DNA from: Variovorax davisae
GTDB lineage: Bacteria; Pseudomonadota; Gammaproteobacteria; Burkholderiales; Burkholderiaceae_C
Assembly (NCBI RefSeq): GCF_030316845.1
Contig: NZ_JASZYS010000004.1
Coordinates: 310,001 to 374,000 of the forward strand
DNA length: 64,000 nucleotides
Reading direction: 5' to 3'
Part shown: positions 53,501 through 61,699 of the stretch, in pieces
How positions within the stretch are numbered: the first letter of the stretch is position 1
How the letters are laid out: each line of letters opens with the position of its first letter
Position numbers and translations under genes: made by a program
Notes under the pieces: model-generated
The model's database searches: none
Seen by the model: only the letters and a program-made list of their open reading frames with translations
What the model was told of the DNA's origin: nothing

Positions 53501-54283
53501 ATGAAGATGATGGCCAGCCCCTTGGCCTGGGAAGACAGCACCACGGCTGCCGCATCCGCGGTCGTGGCCGTACGTGGGCTCTCGAAGCACTTCGGCGCCC
53601 ACCAGGTGCTGAAGGACATCGACCTCGATGTGCAGGCGTCACAGCGGATCGTGATCTGCGGACCATCCGGTTCGGGCAAGTCGACGCTCGCCCGATGCAT
53701 CAACGGACTGGAGCCGTATCAGGCCGGCGAGGTGCTTGTCAACGGCATCCGAATCTCCCCCGAGGCTGCTCATGTCGACCTCGTGCGAGCCAACGTCGGC
53801 ATGGTGTTCCAGCAGTTCAATCTGTTCCCGCACCTGACCGTGTTGGAGAACTGCACGCTCGCGCAGACCTGGGTGCGCCGCCGCCCGAAGGCCGATGCGA
53901 AGGCGGTCGCGCTCGCGCACCTGGAGCGCGTGAGGTTGGCTGACAAGGCCGAGGCCTATCCGGCGCAGCTCTCCGGCGGCCAGCAGCAACGGGTGGCCAT
54001 CGCGCGGGCGTTGTGCCTGGACCCATCGGTCATGTTGTTCGACGAGGCGACATCGGCGCTTGATCCGGAGATGGTCAAGGAAGTGCTCGAAACGATGATC
54101 GCGCTCGCGCGCGACGGCATGACCATGGTGTGCATCACGCACGAGATGGGCTTCGCCCGTGCGGTCGCGGACAAGGTCGTGTTCATGGAAGACGGCCGCA
54201 TCGCGGAGAACGCGACGCCGGACGCGTTCTTCGGCAAGGGGTCGAGCGCTCGGGTCAGGAATTTTCTTCGGCAGATTGTCTAG
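53501..54283 (+). CDS. Amino-acid ABC transporter ATPase
   Basis: 260 residues. Walker A is GPSGSGKST, the Q-loop NVGMVFQQFNLFPHLTVLEN, the ABC signature LSGGQQQR, Walker B VMLFDEATSALDPEM, and the switch His CITHEMGFAR. It drives the HisQM-like permeases for import of a polar or cationic amino acid. RBS GGAGG is present before the ATG at 53501. Confidence 0.91.
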   Translation: MKMMASPLAWEDSTTAAASAVVAVRGLSKHFGAHQVLKDIDLDVQASQRIVICGPSGSGKSTLARCINGLEPYQAGEVLVNGIRISPEAAHVDLVRANVGMVFQQFNLFPHLTVLENCTLAQTWVRRRPKADAKAVALAHLERVRLADKAEAYPAQLSGGQQQRVAIARALCLDPSVMLFDEATSALDPEMVKEVLETMIALARDGMTMVCITHEMGFARAVADKVVFMEDGRIAENATPDAFFGKGSSARVRNFLRQIV

Positions 54284-54349
54284 CGGTCGGATTGACGTGT
54301 TGATCGGCAGGGCTGAACGTTCATCGAGAACAAGCGGGAGGCATAGGTG

Positions 54350-54970
54350 ATGGCATTCGGAACCATGAAATTGAAGGTCGATCTTTCGAGGCCGCGTCGA
54401 CTCTTCGCGGGCGTCCTTATTGGCGCAATGGGCGGCCTGGCGTCAGTGGGTGCTGTTTGCGCAGCGACCGTCCAGGCGCAGGACTTTTCGAGGCTGGTCG
54501 AGTTGAGCGCGAAGCGCCTGGATATCTCCCGTCAGGTCGCGCTGACGAAATGGGATTCGAAGCTGTCGGTGGCCGATCCACCGAACGATCCGCGCGAGAA
54601 GCAGGTCATCGATGCGGCGACCTCGGAAGCGCGCGACAAGGGCCTTCCGGGCGAGCTGGCCTCGGCCTTCTTCGCAGACCAGATCGAAGCGAGCAAGCTG
54701 GTTCAGTTCGTCCTCATGGCCGACTGGCGGCGCAGCGGCAGCGTGCCGGCGGATCGCCGCGCGGACCTGAAGACCGAGCTCCGCCCCGCGCTGGATCGGC
54801 TGCGGACGCAGTTCATCGAAGAGCTGGTGGCGACGCAGACGCTTCGAGCCGATCCTGCTTGCAAGCTGCAGCTGGCCAGGGCGGCTGGGGAACATGGCGA
54901 ACGCCATCGGCTGGCGCCGCTCTATCGGATCGGGCTCGATCGGGGGCTGGCGCGGGTTTGCGGGGATTGA
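54350..54970 (+). CDS. Exported chorismate mutase (AroQ-gamma type)
   Basis: 206 residues from the ATG at 54350 (an overlapping GTG 3 bp upstream is possible; GGGAGG lies about 8 bases before). A signal peptide (LFAGVLIGAMGGLASVGAVCAATVQA) is followed by the all-helical AroQ core: FSRLVELSAKRLDISRQVALTKWDSK, then DPREKQVIDAATSEA and FFADQIEASKLVQFVLMADWR. The Arg, Lys, Asp/Arg-Glu and Gln positions of the active site are visible. The gamma class is secreted or periplasmic and converts chorismate to prephenate outside the cytoplasm. It follows the amino-acid importer by 66 bp. Confidence 0.85.
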   Translation: MAFGTMKLKVDLSRPRRLFAGVLIGAMGGLASVGAVCAATVQAQDFSRLVELSAKRLDISRQVALTKWDSKLSVADPPNDPREKQVIDAATSEARDKGLPGELASAFFADQIEASKLVQFVLMADWRRSGSVPADRRADLKTELRPALDRLRTQFIEELVATQTLRADPACKLQLARAAGEHGERHRLAPLYRIGLDRGLARVCGD

Positions 54971-55215
54971 TGGATCTTGGCAGAAACGCGGCCTCATGTG
55001 GACCTGTCGTCGTGGCCCTCCGTCGTGCATGAGTCGCCGTACTCGCACGTCGAGGTGGTGCGCGGTGGCCGCAGCCACGCAAGGCACTTTCAGAAGCAGT
55101 TCCAGATGGCGCAGACGTTTCCCATGGCTCTTGCGTTTGCGATAGGCGCTAATCCTCAAGGCGCCGCGTTGTCACGGGCCCTGGAACTGCCTGATTCATT
55201 CTGGAGGAGGCTGCA

Positions 55216-55698
55216 TTGGCCCAAGACATTTTTCTGAAGTTGACCGGGATCAACGGTGAGTCGCAAGACGCCACCCACAAGAGCGAAATTGAGGTACTGG
55301 ATTGGGAGTGGGAGGTCACTCAGGCGTCCAGCATGCACTCCGGCAGTGGAGGCGGGGCGGGCAAGGCCACCGTGCATGACCTCTCCTTCGATCACTACGT
55401 GGACCGTTCGAGCCCCAACCTGATGCAGTACTGCCTGACCGGAAAACACGTCGACACGGCCACGCTCGTCGTGAGAAAGGCAGGCGAGAAGCCGCTTGAA
55501 TTTCTGAAGATCACGATGAGCGATGTGATCGTGACTCAGGTTGCCCCCAGCCTCAAGTCCACCATGCGGCAGGCAAGAGAGACGGTCAGCCTCGCATTCG
55601 CACGAGTGAAGCAGGAGTACACCATCCAGAACCAGCAGGGTGGCTCCGGCGGCACGGTGTCGATGAGCTTCGACATCCAGAAGAACACCGAAACATAA
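55216..55698 (+). CDS. hcp: T6SS tube protein Hcp
   Basis: 160 residues from a TTG start at 55216 preceded by GGAGGAGG. Hcp1 fold: AQDIFLKLTGINGESQDATHKSEIEVLDWEWEVTQ, VHDLSFDHYVDRSSPNLMQYCLTGKHVDTATLVVRKAG, FLKITMSDVIVTQV and VSLAFARVKQEYTIQNQQGG. It forms the hexameric tube rings of the type VI secretion apparatus and chaperones small effectors through its lumen. No other structural T6SS genes are present, so this is an orphan hcp heading an effector cassette. Confidence 0.92.
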   Translation: MAQDIFLKLTGINGESQDATHKSEIEVLDWEWEVTQASSMHSGSGGGAGKATVHDLSFDHYVDRSSPNLMQYCLTGKHVDTATLVVRKAGEKPLEFLKITMSDVIVTQVAPSLKSTMRQARETVSLAFARVKQEYTIQNQQGGSGGTVSMSFDIQKNTET

Positions 55699-55707
55699 GG
55701 GGGCGGC

Positions 55708-56340
55708 ATGAGTCTCTATATCGATCGCGTCGGAATCGTTGACGCCGAACGGATCAAGGTCAAGATCTTCCCGCTCATCGAGCGTGGAACGTTGGGCGCG
55801 GTGAATGGCATCGTGGTTCACCAGACGGGTGGGTCCACGGCGATGAGCTCCTTCAATTCGTACTCAAAAATGGATCGCAACGGTGGCGCTCCCAATGGCG
55901 CTCATTTTCTGATTGAAAAGGATGGACAAATCTACCAAACGGCCTCTCTCTTCAGAGTCACCAACCACGTCGGGTTTTTGCAGTCCAGGTGCGTGATCAC
56001 GCAAAAATGTACGCCAACTGAGTTGAAAAGGTCGATGGCCCTGGAGAGGATCAAGGGCAACAATGCCAAGGCAAGGGCAGTTCACTCGAACGAGGAGCGG
56101 AAGAAGTGGCCCGAAAGATACCCTTCGAATGCCGATGCCATCGGGATTGAACTCGTTGGCGAGGCGCAAGGCAAGGAAGGCAAGGAAGTGTTTTTGCCGG
56201 TCACGGCGCAGCAGACTTCTTCCCTGCAATGGCTGATCAGGGAGTTGGTCGAAACGTTCAATGTATCGATGCAAGAAGTTTATCGACACCCTTCGATTGG
56301 GCGGAAGAACGAATCCGAGGCACGGACGGCCACATGGTAG
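55708..56340 (+). CDS. T6SS amidase effector (Amidase_2/PGRP fold)
   Basis: 210 residues. Amidase_2 features: GIVVHQTGG (zinc-binding His38), GAHFLIEKDGQIYQTA (Gly-Ala-His and Tyr), AIGIELVGE (Glu148), and VYRHPSIGRKNESEA (His194, Lys200). It should cleave the N-acetylmuramoyl-L-alanine bond of peptidoglycan in the target periplasm. No signal peptide, as expected for cargo delivered through Hcp; the gene starts 9 bp after hcp. The final codons overlap the immunity gene by 7 bp. A copy of its last 26 or so codons recurs downstream. Confidence 0.87.
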   Translation: MSLYIDRVGIVDAERIKVKIFPLIERGTLGAVNGIVVHQTGGSTAMSSFNSYSKMDRNGGAPNGAHFLIEKDGQIYQTASLFRVTNHVGFLQSRCVITQKCTPTELKRSMALERIKGNNAKARAVHSNEERKKWPERYPSNADAIGIELVGEAQGKEGKEVFLPVTAQQTSSLQWLIRELVETFNVSMQEVYRHPSIGRKNESEARTATW

Positions 56341-56750
56341 TAAGACTGATCATCGCGGTAGTCGCACTCGCCTTCGCCTGTCAGGCGAGTGCTCGGACGA
56401 TCCAGAAGGTAGTTGTCCTGGAGACAGGCCTTAACAAGAATCCCGATGAGTACGGCCTGTCCGAGGCTTGCAAAAAGTTCAGGCCGACCGCGCGCCAAGT
56501 CAAAGATTTTTTCACCAAGGCGTATATCGTCCCGCATCGCTTCAGCCTACATGAGCGCTATGCACCCTGCTATGCAACGGGCACCCTGGAGTTCAGTGAC
56601 TTCGGGAAGGTCGAATGGGTCGTTTCGTCAGGCGGCACGGGCTCAATCTCGTGGGATGAAGGCGAGCATGTGTTCCTGTACTACAGGGGCTACAAGTGGC
56701 TCGACCCCACCGCATGCACCTATGGGTTGGGCGACGTCTTGGACTGCTGA
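56334..56750 (+). CDS. Periplasmic immunity protein, copy 1
   Basis: 138 residues. A signal peptide (LIIAVVALAFACQASA) targets it to the periplasm, where an amidase effector would act. The mature part (TIQKVVVLETGLNKNPDEYGLSEACKKFRPTARQVKDFFTKA, then GKVEWVVSSGGTGSISW and YYRGYKWLDPTACTYG) has three Cys and no recognised family. Overlap with the amidase gene and the presence of a paralogue support an immunity role, inferred from context. Confidence 0.75.
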   Translation: MVVRLIIAVVALAFACQASARTIQKVVVLETGLNKNPDEYGLSEACKKFRPTARQVKDFFTKAYIVPHRFSLHERYAPCYATGTLEFSDFGKVEWVVSSGGTGSISWDEGEHVFLYYRGYKWLDPTACTYGLGDVLDC

Positions 56751-56756
56751 ACCGGC

Positions 56757-56832
56757 CGCGCAAGAAACCTACAGGCACCCTGATATTGCGCGGAACAACG
56801 TGACTGAGGCGAAGACGGCCAAATGGCAATAG
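56757..56832 (+). pseudogene. Leftover 3' end of a second amidase effector gene
   Basis: Codons before the TAG at 56830 read AAQETYRHPDIARNNVTEAKTAKWQ, matching the amidase C-terminus (MQEVYRHPSIGRKNESEARTATW). No start or upstream domain is present. The fragment overlaps the second immunity gene just as the intact effector overlaps the first. Confidence 0.85.
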
Positions 56833-57248
56833 GCAGATTGATCGTGGCAGTAGCCGTACTTTTCTTTGCTTGCCAAGCGGACGCTCGGACCATCCGGAAG
56901 GTCGTGATCCTCGAAACTGGCCTGAATTCGTATCCTGGAGAGGCCGGACTGACAGAGGCTTGCAAAAAGTTCAAACCGACCGCGAGCCAGATCAAGGATT
57001 TTTTCAGCAAAGCGTATCCGGTCCCTGGCAGGTTCGGCGCGCATGAGCGATACGCGTCCTGCTATGCCTCAGGCACCATGGTATTCAGCGACTTCGGCAA
57101 GGTTTCCTGGGGTCTGACGTCGGGCGGCACGGCCACCTACACGTTCGATGACGGCCACGACGATACCGTTCAGCTGTACTACAGGGGCTACAAGTGGTTC
57201 GACCCTACGGCTTGCGAGTACGGAGACGGAGAGGTCAAGGTGTGCTGA
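56823..57248 (+). CDS. Periplasmic immunity protein, copy 2
   Basis: 141 residues, paralogous to the first copy: signal peptide LIVAVAVLFFACQADA, then TIRKVVILETGLNSYPGEAGLTEACKKFKPTASQIKDFFSKA, HERYASCYASGTMVFSDFGKVSW and YYRGYKWFDPTACEYG. Divergence is concentrated in the middle. It probably protects against the lost or a foreign effector variant. Inferred as immunity from pairing. Confidence 0.75.
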   Translation: MAIGRLIVAVAVLFFACQADARTIRKVVILETGLNSYPGEAGLTEACKKFKPTASQIKDFFSKAYPVPGRFGAHERYASCYASGTMVFSDFGKVSWGLTSGGTATYTFDDGHDDTVQLYYRGYKWFDPTACEYGDGEVKVC

Positions 57249-57281
57249 GTGGCAGGAGCGCTGCATCGAGCCCGCGGACAA

Positions 57282-58727
57282 TCAATCTCTACGGGACATG
57301 GTCGTCGGCTCGCGTCCCGTCCCGCCGCGTCGCAGTATCAAGCTGATCAGCAGGCCCACCGTCGCAACGGCCGCGACGACCCCACCCAGCAGGAACGCCA
57401 TCTTGTAGCCGTTCATCAGTTCGGCGGCGGTCGGGATCTGTCCGGTGCCCGCCAGATGGGCGGCATAGAAGTTCGCCGTCGAGATCATGGCGGCCAGGCC
57501 GATCACCGCACCGAACTGCTGGAAGGTGTTCAGCAGCCCCGAGGTCAGCCCCTCTTCGCCGATCCTGGCGTTCTGCGCGCCCAGTATGTTCGTCGTGATG
57601 GCGATGACCGGAAGGCCGACGCCTACCAGCAATGTCGGCCCGAGGATGTCGACCCAGTACACGCTGTTCATCCCGGCGAGGGATAGCCACGCCATGCCGA
57701 CGGTCACGAGCGCGAATCCCGCCGTCAGGGATTCGCGAGCGCCATAGCGCAGCCAACGTCCGGCGTTCGTCGCCGTCAGGATCACGATGGCGCACAGCGG
57801 AAGAAAGGCCGAACCCGACGCGAGCGGACTGAAGTGCAGGATGGCCTGCAGGTAGAGGTTGCCGATGAAGAACATCGGAAAGATCACGATCTGCCCGATG
57901 CCGGCGTACAGCAGCGCCTCCATCAGGCCGCTATTGCGCCAGGTCGCAGGCGGAATCAAGCTGTGGGCAATGGCTTGCTGCCGCAGCAGGAATCCACCCA
58001 GCAACGCCAGCCCGGCGATCACCGCGACCCAAAGCGCACGGGCATCGCTGGAGGTTTCGCCGAACTGCACGATGCCCCACGCGAGCAACGTCTGGCCTCC
58101 AATCAAAAGAAGTCCGCCAAGTCCGTCTGCTCGTCCCTGATGCACGCCCTTGTCAAACCTGGCGAACACCGAGAATGAGTAGAGCAGGAGCGACGCCGGA
58201 ATCAGCACGCTGATCCAGAAGGTCGACCGCCAGCCAATCCACGCGGTCAGTGCGCCTCCCAGGAAGGTGCCCAACGCGCCTCCGAGGCCGCCCATCGCTG
58301 CCATCAACCCCAGCGCCTTGTAGCGCTGCTCGCCCTCGAAGGCGGCGAGGATCAAGGCCAGGCTGGCCGCCGCGGAGAACGCGGATCCAAGCCCCTGGAT
58401 CGCACGCCCCGCGATCAGCACCTCGGGCGACCGGGCCAGCGCCGACACGGCGGAGCCGACAACGAGCACCACCAGGCCGGCCTGGAAGACCCGCGTGCGG
58501 CCCAGGAGGTCCGCCATCCTGCCGGACACCAGCAGGGCGCCGCCGAAGACGGTCAGATAGGCGTTCGCGATCCAGGACTGGCCGGTCTCGGAGAAGCGCA
58601 GTTCTCCCGCGATGGTCGGCACGATCACGTTGACGATCGAGGCGTCCACGATCAACAGAAGTTGCGTGGTGGCCAGGAGAAACATCAAGCCTTTGAACGG
58701 CTCTGTGGTGGGGGTTGTGGGGGACAC
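57282..58727 (-). CDS. DHA2-family MFS multidrug transporter
   Basis: 481 residues from the GTG at 58727 (GGAG 8 bases upstream); an in-frame TTG at 58784 would add 19 residues and abut the upstream regulator. Fourteen membrane helices; motifs DASIVNVIVPTIAGEL (helix 1), GRMADLLGRTRVF (motif A) and IQGLGSAFSAAASLALI fit the EmrB/QacA group. It exports drugs or hydrophobic toxicants by proton antiport. It is downstream of and on the same strand as an AraC regulator. Confidence 0.88.
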   Translation of the reverse strand: MSPTTPTTEPFKGLMFLLATTQLLLIVDASIVNVIVPTIAGELRFSETGQSWIANAYLTVFGGALLVSGRMADLLGRTRVFQAGLVVLVVGSAVSALARSPEVLIAGRAIQGLGSAFSAAASLALILAAFEGEQRYKALGLMAAMGGLGGALGTFLGGALTAWIGWRSTFWISVLIPASLLLYSFSVFARFDKGVHQGRADGLGGLLLIGGQTLLAWGIVQFGETSSDARALWVAVIAGLALLGGFLLRQQAIAHSLIPPATWRNSGLMEALLYAGIGQIVIFPMFFIGNLYLQAILHFSPLASGSAFLPLCAIVILTATNAGRWLRYGARESLTAGFALVTVGMAWLSLAGMNSVYWVDILGPTLLVGVGLPVIAITTNILGAQNARIGEEGLTSGLLNTFQQFGAVIGLAAMISTANFYAAHLAGTGQIPTAAELMNGYKMAFLLGGVVAAVATVGLLISLILRRGGTGREPTTMSRRD

Positions 58728-58784
58728 GGTGGACTCCAGAAAGAAACTGCAGCCGAGGCTAGAGACCACCCCCCAATTCCTCAA

Positions 58785-59729
58785 CTAACCGGCGTCTTGA
58801 ACTTGATAGGAATCGTCCAGCGCAAGGCCTTGCAACGACCGGGTCGAACGAAGCGCGAGGTACAGCCCCACCGCGCTTTCATAGCCGACCCGGTGCGCGA
58901 TCTCCTCCCGGCTGAGTCGGGTCGTCCTCATGAGCGCCTGCGCGTTCGCCACGCGCACCTTCGAGAGATACCGACCCGGTGCGCAGCCGGTCGCCTGGCG
59001 GAACGCGAGGCTGAAGGCCGACCTCGACATGCCGGCGGACGACGCGATGCGTGCGACTGTCGGGCGTTCCTTGTATTTCGCGTGCATGTACAGCAGCGCG
59101 TTCGCGATACGAGGATCCCGCAGGGCGCGGCGCATGGGCGTCGTTGCCGATTCGACATCGAGCGCCATCCGGAGGCCCAGCACATAGATCAGCTCCAGCC
59201 CGCGCAGCAGGGCGAAGCTGCGCCCCTCCTGAAAGTCCGCCACTTCACGCAGCAGTCCGTGGATCGTGCCTTGAAGGAGCGGCTCGCGCTCGATCTGATG
59301 CCTGCGGATGACGACGATTTCCGGCAGCACCTTGTACAGGGGTGTCGACGAATGGCTGCCGGCATGCAGGCCGGCGCACAGGAACGACGCAGAACCATCG
59401 GCGCCTGGCATGTCCACCCTGGCGAATCTTCCTTGGCTCCGACTCGGAAGAACCTGCTCGAGCGGCACGGAAACCGCCGATGCGGTGCTGCCGATCCGAT
59501 GGGCGCCGCCATGCGGGAAGATGGCCAGGTCGCCTTGGTGCAGTGGGATGGCGTCCGGCTGCCCGATGTCGATCGCCATCGTTCCCTCTTCGACGTAGTG
59601 GATCAGCGCACAGGACTCGCGCGGCCCCGAGAAGGACCATTCGCCCCCGGCTCGCCATGCGCTGACGAAAGCGCCCTCCAGGCGCAGCGGCTCGACGATC
59701 ATCGAGAAAAGGTCCTCGGTCACTGGCAT
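58785..59729 (-). CDS. AraC-family regulator of the MFS exporter
   Basis: 314 residues from the ATG at 59729. The N-terminal cupin (SALIHYVEEGTMAIDIG-type strand, LHQGDLAIFPHGGAHRIG) of the AraC_binding_6/cupin_6 group is followed by the C-terminal double HTH (PTVARIASSAGMSRSAFSLAFRQATGCAPGRYLSKVRVANAQALM, LSREEIAHRVGYESAVGLYLAL). It is immediately upstream of the exporter, probably co-transcribed, and probably controls it in response to a small molecule. Confidence 0.88.
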   Translation of the reverse strand: MPVTEDLFSMIVEPLRLEGAFVSAWRAGGEWSFSGPRESCALIHYVEEGTMAIDIGQPDAIPLHQGDLAIFPHGGAHRIGSTASAVSVPLEQVLPSRSQGRFARVDMPGADGSASFLCAGLHAGSHSSTPLYKVLPEIVVIRRHQIEREPLLQGTIHGLLREVADFQEGRSFALLRGLELIYVLGLRMALDVESATTPMRRALRDPRIANALLYMHAKYKERPTVARIASSAGMSRSAFSLAFRQATGCAPGRYLSKVRVANAQALMRTTRLSREEIAHRVGYESAVGLYLALRSTRSLQGLALDDSYQVQDAG

Positions 59730-59959
59730 GGCACTCTCCGGTTCGTGGTTCGGGCTGCGCGTCTGGAGCCCGGGGCGCACAGACTAGGGGTGGCTGCGTG
59801 CAGTGGGGTCCGCGACGTGCGTGCGAGATTTCTGCTTTCTCGACGCGCGCGACCGGTCGCCGGAATCACCCCAGCCGCCGCCTGGGCCGGCTTCTGCCGT
59901 ACATTCGGACTCCGCTGGGGCACGGCCGCGGCCGTCACCGGCCACATCGAGGAGTGAAC

Positions 59960-60292
59960 ATGGGCAAGACCGACCAGGCTGAACCGGCATCCGCCTCGAC
60001 CATCGAAGAAGCGCTGGACAAGAACAAGAACGCCACCGAGGAGGTCAAGAAGGTTGCCGATGATCTCCTGGTCGTGCATACGGTCCTCAAGGAAGAACTG
60101 TCCCAGGACAGCCGCGCCGAGGTGGTCGACCGCGCGGTGGAGCAAGCCGGCGAGCTGGAGAAGCGGTTGACCCGATCGGCGGAACTGCTTGACGCAGTCA
60201 ACGAATCCCTGGAGCAGGTCGCCCAGGGGGGCGACGGTTCCGCCGGAGGTTCCGACCGGACTCCACCGACACAGGCTGCGCCTCGCCACTGA
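59960..60292 (+). CDS. Small helical hypothetical protein
   Basis: 110 residues; GAGGAG lies 5 bases before the ATG. The protein is acidic and almost entirely helical, with coiled-coil-like heptads (IEEALDKNKNATEEVKKVADDLLVVHTVLKEELSQDSRAEVVDRAVEQAGELEKRLTRSAELLDAVNESLEQV) and a disordered Gly/Pro tail. No membrane segment. The family was not recognised; it could be an adaptor for the response regulator encoded 126 bp downstream. Confidence 0.7.
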   Translation: MGKTDQAEPASASTIEEALDKNKNATEEVKKVADDLLVVHTVLKEELSQDSRAEVVDRAVEQAGELEKRLTRSAELLDAVNESLEQVAQGGDGSAGGSDRTPPTQAAPRH

Positions 60293-60418
60293 GCCGAAGC
60301 CATCCATCGCGCGTACAAGCTGTCGACCTACAAGCGGGTGGGTGCGGTCTCTGCGTTAATCACTGACGCTAGCAGGCCCCCGTGGCAATTCCCAACCCAG
60401 CGCCTCTGGCGTTCCACG

Positions 60419-60790
60419 ATGCCGCTCAGAACCATCCTCATCGAGGACAGCGAGACGATTCGCGAAAACCTCATTCCGACGTTGGCGGAGATGGCCGACG
60501 CGCAGGTGATCGCGGTCGCCGAGACGGCCTCGCAGGCGGTCGACGCACTGGAACGGCACAGGCAGGAATGGGACCTGGCCGTGGTGGACCTTTTCCTCAA
60601 GGAAGGCTCCGGGATGAGCGTCCTGCGGGCCGCGCGGGACCGGTCGCCGCACCAGCACATGCTGGTGCTGACGAACTATCCCACGCAAGAGATCCGGAGA
60701 AGGTGTCGAGACCTCGGCGCGGATGGCGTCTTCGACAAGTCCACCGAACTCGAAGCCTTCTTCGATCTCTGCCGCGCCTATGGCGTCTAG
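60419..60790 (+). CDS. Single-domain response regulator
   Basis: 123 residues, a receiver domain only: acidic pair in LIEDSETIREN, phosphoacceptor Asp in LAVVDLFLKEGSGM, Thr in MLVLTNYP, Lys in GVFDKSTE. No output domain, so it acts by protein contact, like CheY-type or phosphorelay proteins. No histidine kinase is adjacent. RBS is weak. Confidence 0.85.
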   Translation: MPLRTILIEDSETIRENLIPTLAEMADAQVIAVAETASQAVDALERHRQEWDLAVVDLFLKEGSGMSVLRAARDRSPHQHMLVLTNYPTQEIRRRCRDLGADGVFDKSTELEAFFDLCRAYGV

Positions 60791-60813
60791 CCGGCCACCG
60801 CCCGCGTCCCGTC

Positions 60814-61563
60814 TCAGAGGTTGCTCATCCCGCCATCGATCACCAGCTCGCTGCCGACGGTGAACTTCGACTCGTCCGAGGCCAGGAAGACCACCGCCTT
60901 GGCGATCTCCGAAGGCTCGCCGAAGCGGCCGGCCGGGATCTGGCCGAGGATGGCGCCGGCCATCTTGTCGAGGTCGGCCGCGGGCAGGCCCAGCTTGCCG
61001 TAGAGCGGCGTCGAGATCGGGCCCGGGCTGACCGCGTTGACGCGGATGCCGCGGCCGATCAGCTCGCCCGACAGCGTGCGTGCCAGCGTGATCAGGCCGC
61101 CCTTGGTGGCCGCGTAGACGCTGGAGTTGGGCATGCCCACGCGGGCGTTGATCGAGGTGTTCAGCACGATCGATGCGGGGTTGGCCAGGATCGGCAGCAG
61201 CGCCTGCACCAGGAAGAGCGGGCCCTTGAGGTTGACCGCGATCGAGCGGTCGAAGCCGGCCTCGTCCCATTGTTCGAGCGGCCGGAAATCGGCCACGCCC
61301 GCGTTGATGAAGACCGCATCGATCTGGCCGAAGGATTCCTTCAGCGCCTGGGCGAGGTGCTGCTGGTCCGCCACGCTGCCGGCATCGACGCGCAGGATCA
61401 GCGCTTCCTTGCCGAGTTCGGCGCGGGCCCGCTCGATGGTCTCGGGGTTGCTGCCCGTGACCGCCACGCGGGCGCCTTCGGCGATGAACTGGCGCGCTGT
61501 TTCGAGGCCGATGCCGCTGGTGCCGCCGGTGACCAGTGCGCGCTTGCCATTGAGTCTGTTCAT
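60814..61563 (-). CDS. SDR oxidoreductase
   Basis: 249 residues from the ATG at 61563 (MNRLNGKRALV). Rossmann motif TGGTSGIGLETA, NAGVAD, catalytic Ser (LNTSINA), Tyr and Lys (YAATKGG), and C-terminal VGSELVIDGGMSNL. It is a classical NAD(P)H-dependent SDR. It is divergent from a LysR regulator across 136 bp, which probably controls it; in many proteobacteria such LysR/SDR pairs respond to electrophiles. Confidence 0.88.
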   Translation of the reverse strand: MNRLNGKRALVTGGTSGIGLETARQFIAEGARVAVTGSNPETIERARAELGKEALILRVDAGSVADQQHLAQALKESFGQIDAVFINAGVADFRPLEQWDEAGFDRSIAVNLKGPLFLVQALLPILANPASIVLNTSINARVGMPNSSVYAATKGGLITLARTLSGELIGRGIRVNAVSPGPISTPLYGKLGLPAADLDKMAGAILGQIPAGRFGEPSEIAKAVVFLASDESKFTVGSELVIDGGMSNL

Positions 61564-61665
61564 GATGCTTCCTTCAGTTTCGAGTGGTTGATGCGGCACG
61601 GTGTCGTGCCGTGAGATGAACTGTAGGGTTCATCTTCCTTGAGATAAATAGCCTCGGCAAGCACA

Positions 61666-61686
61666 ATTCATTCAGTTTTTATGAAT
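61666..61686. promoter_or_regulatory. LysR-type operator candidate
   Basis: ATTCAT (61666-61671) and ATGAAT (61681-61686) form an inverted repeat spaced by 9 bp, between the divergent SDR and LysR genes and just upstream of the LysR RBS. The position suits autoregulation plus control of the SDR gene. Confidence 0.5.
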
Positions 61687-61699
61687 CAAGGAGACGCCG

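Noticed and set aside
54977..55237. Small frame between chorismate mutase and hcp
   Set aside because: TTG start without a good RBS, no family, and it overlaps the hcp start; treated as non-coding.
55216..57248. Full T6SS gene cluster
   Set aside because: Only hcp and cargo genes are present; no sheath, baseplate or membrane-complex genes.
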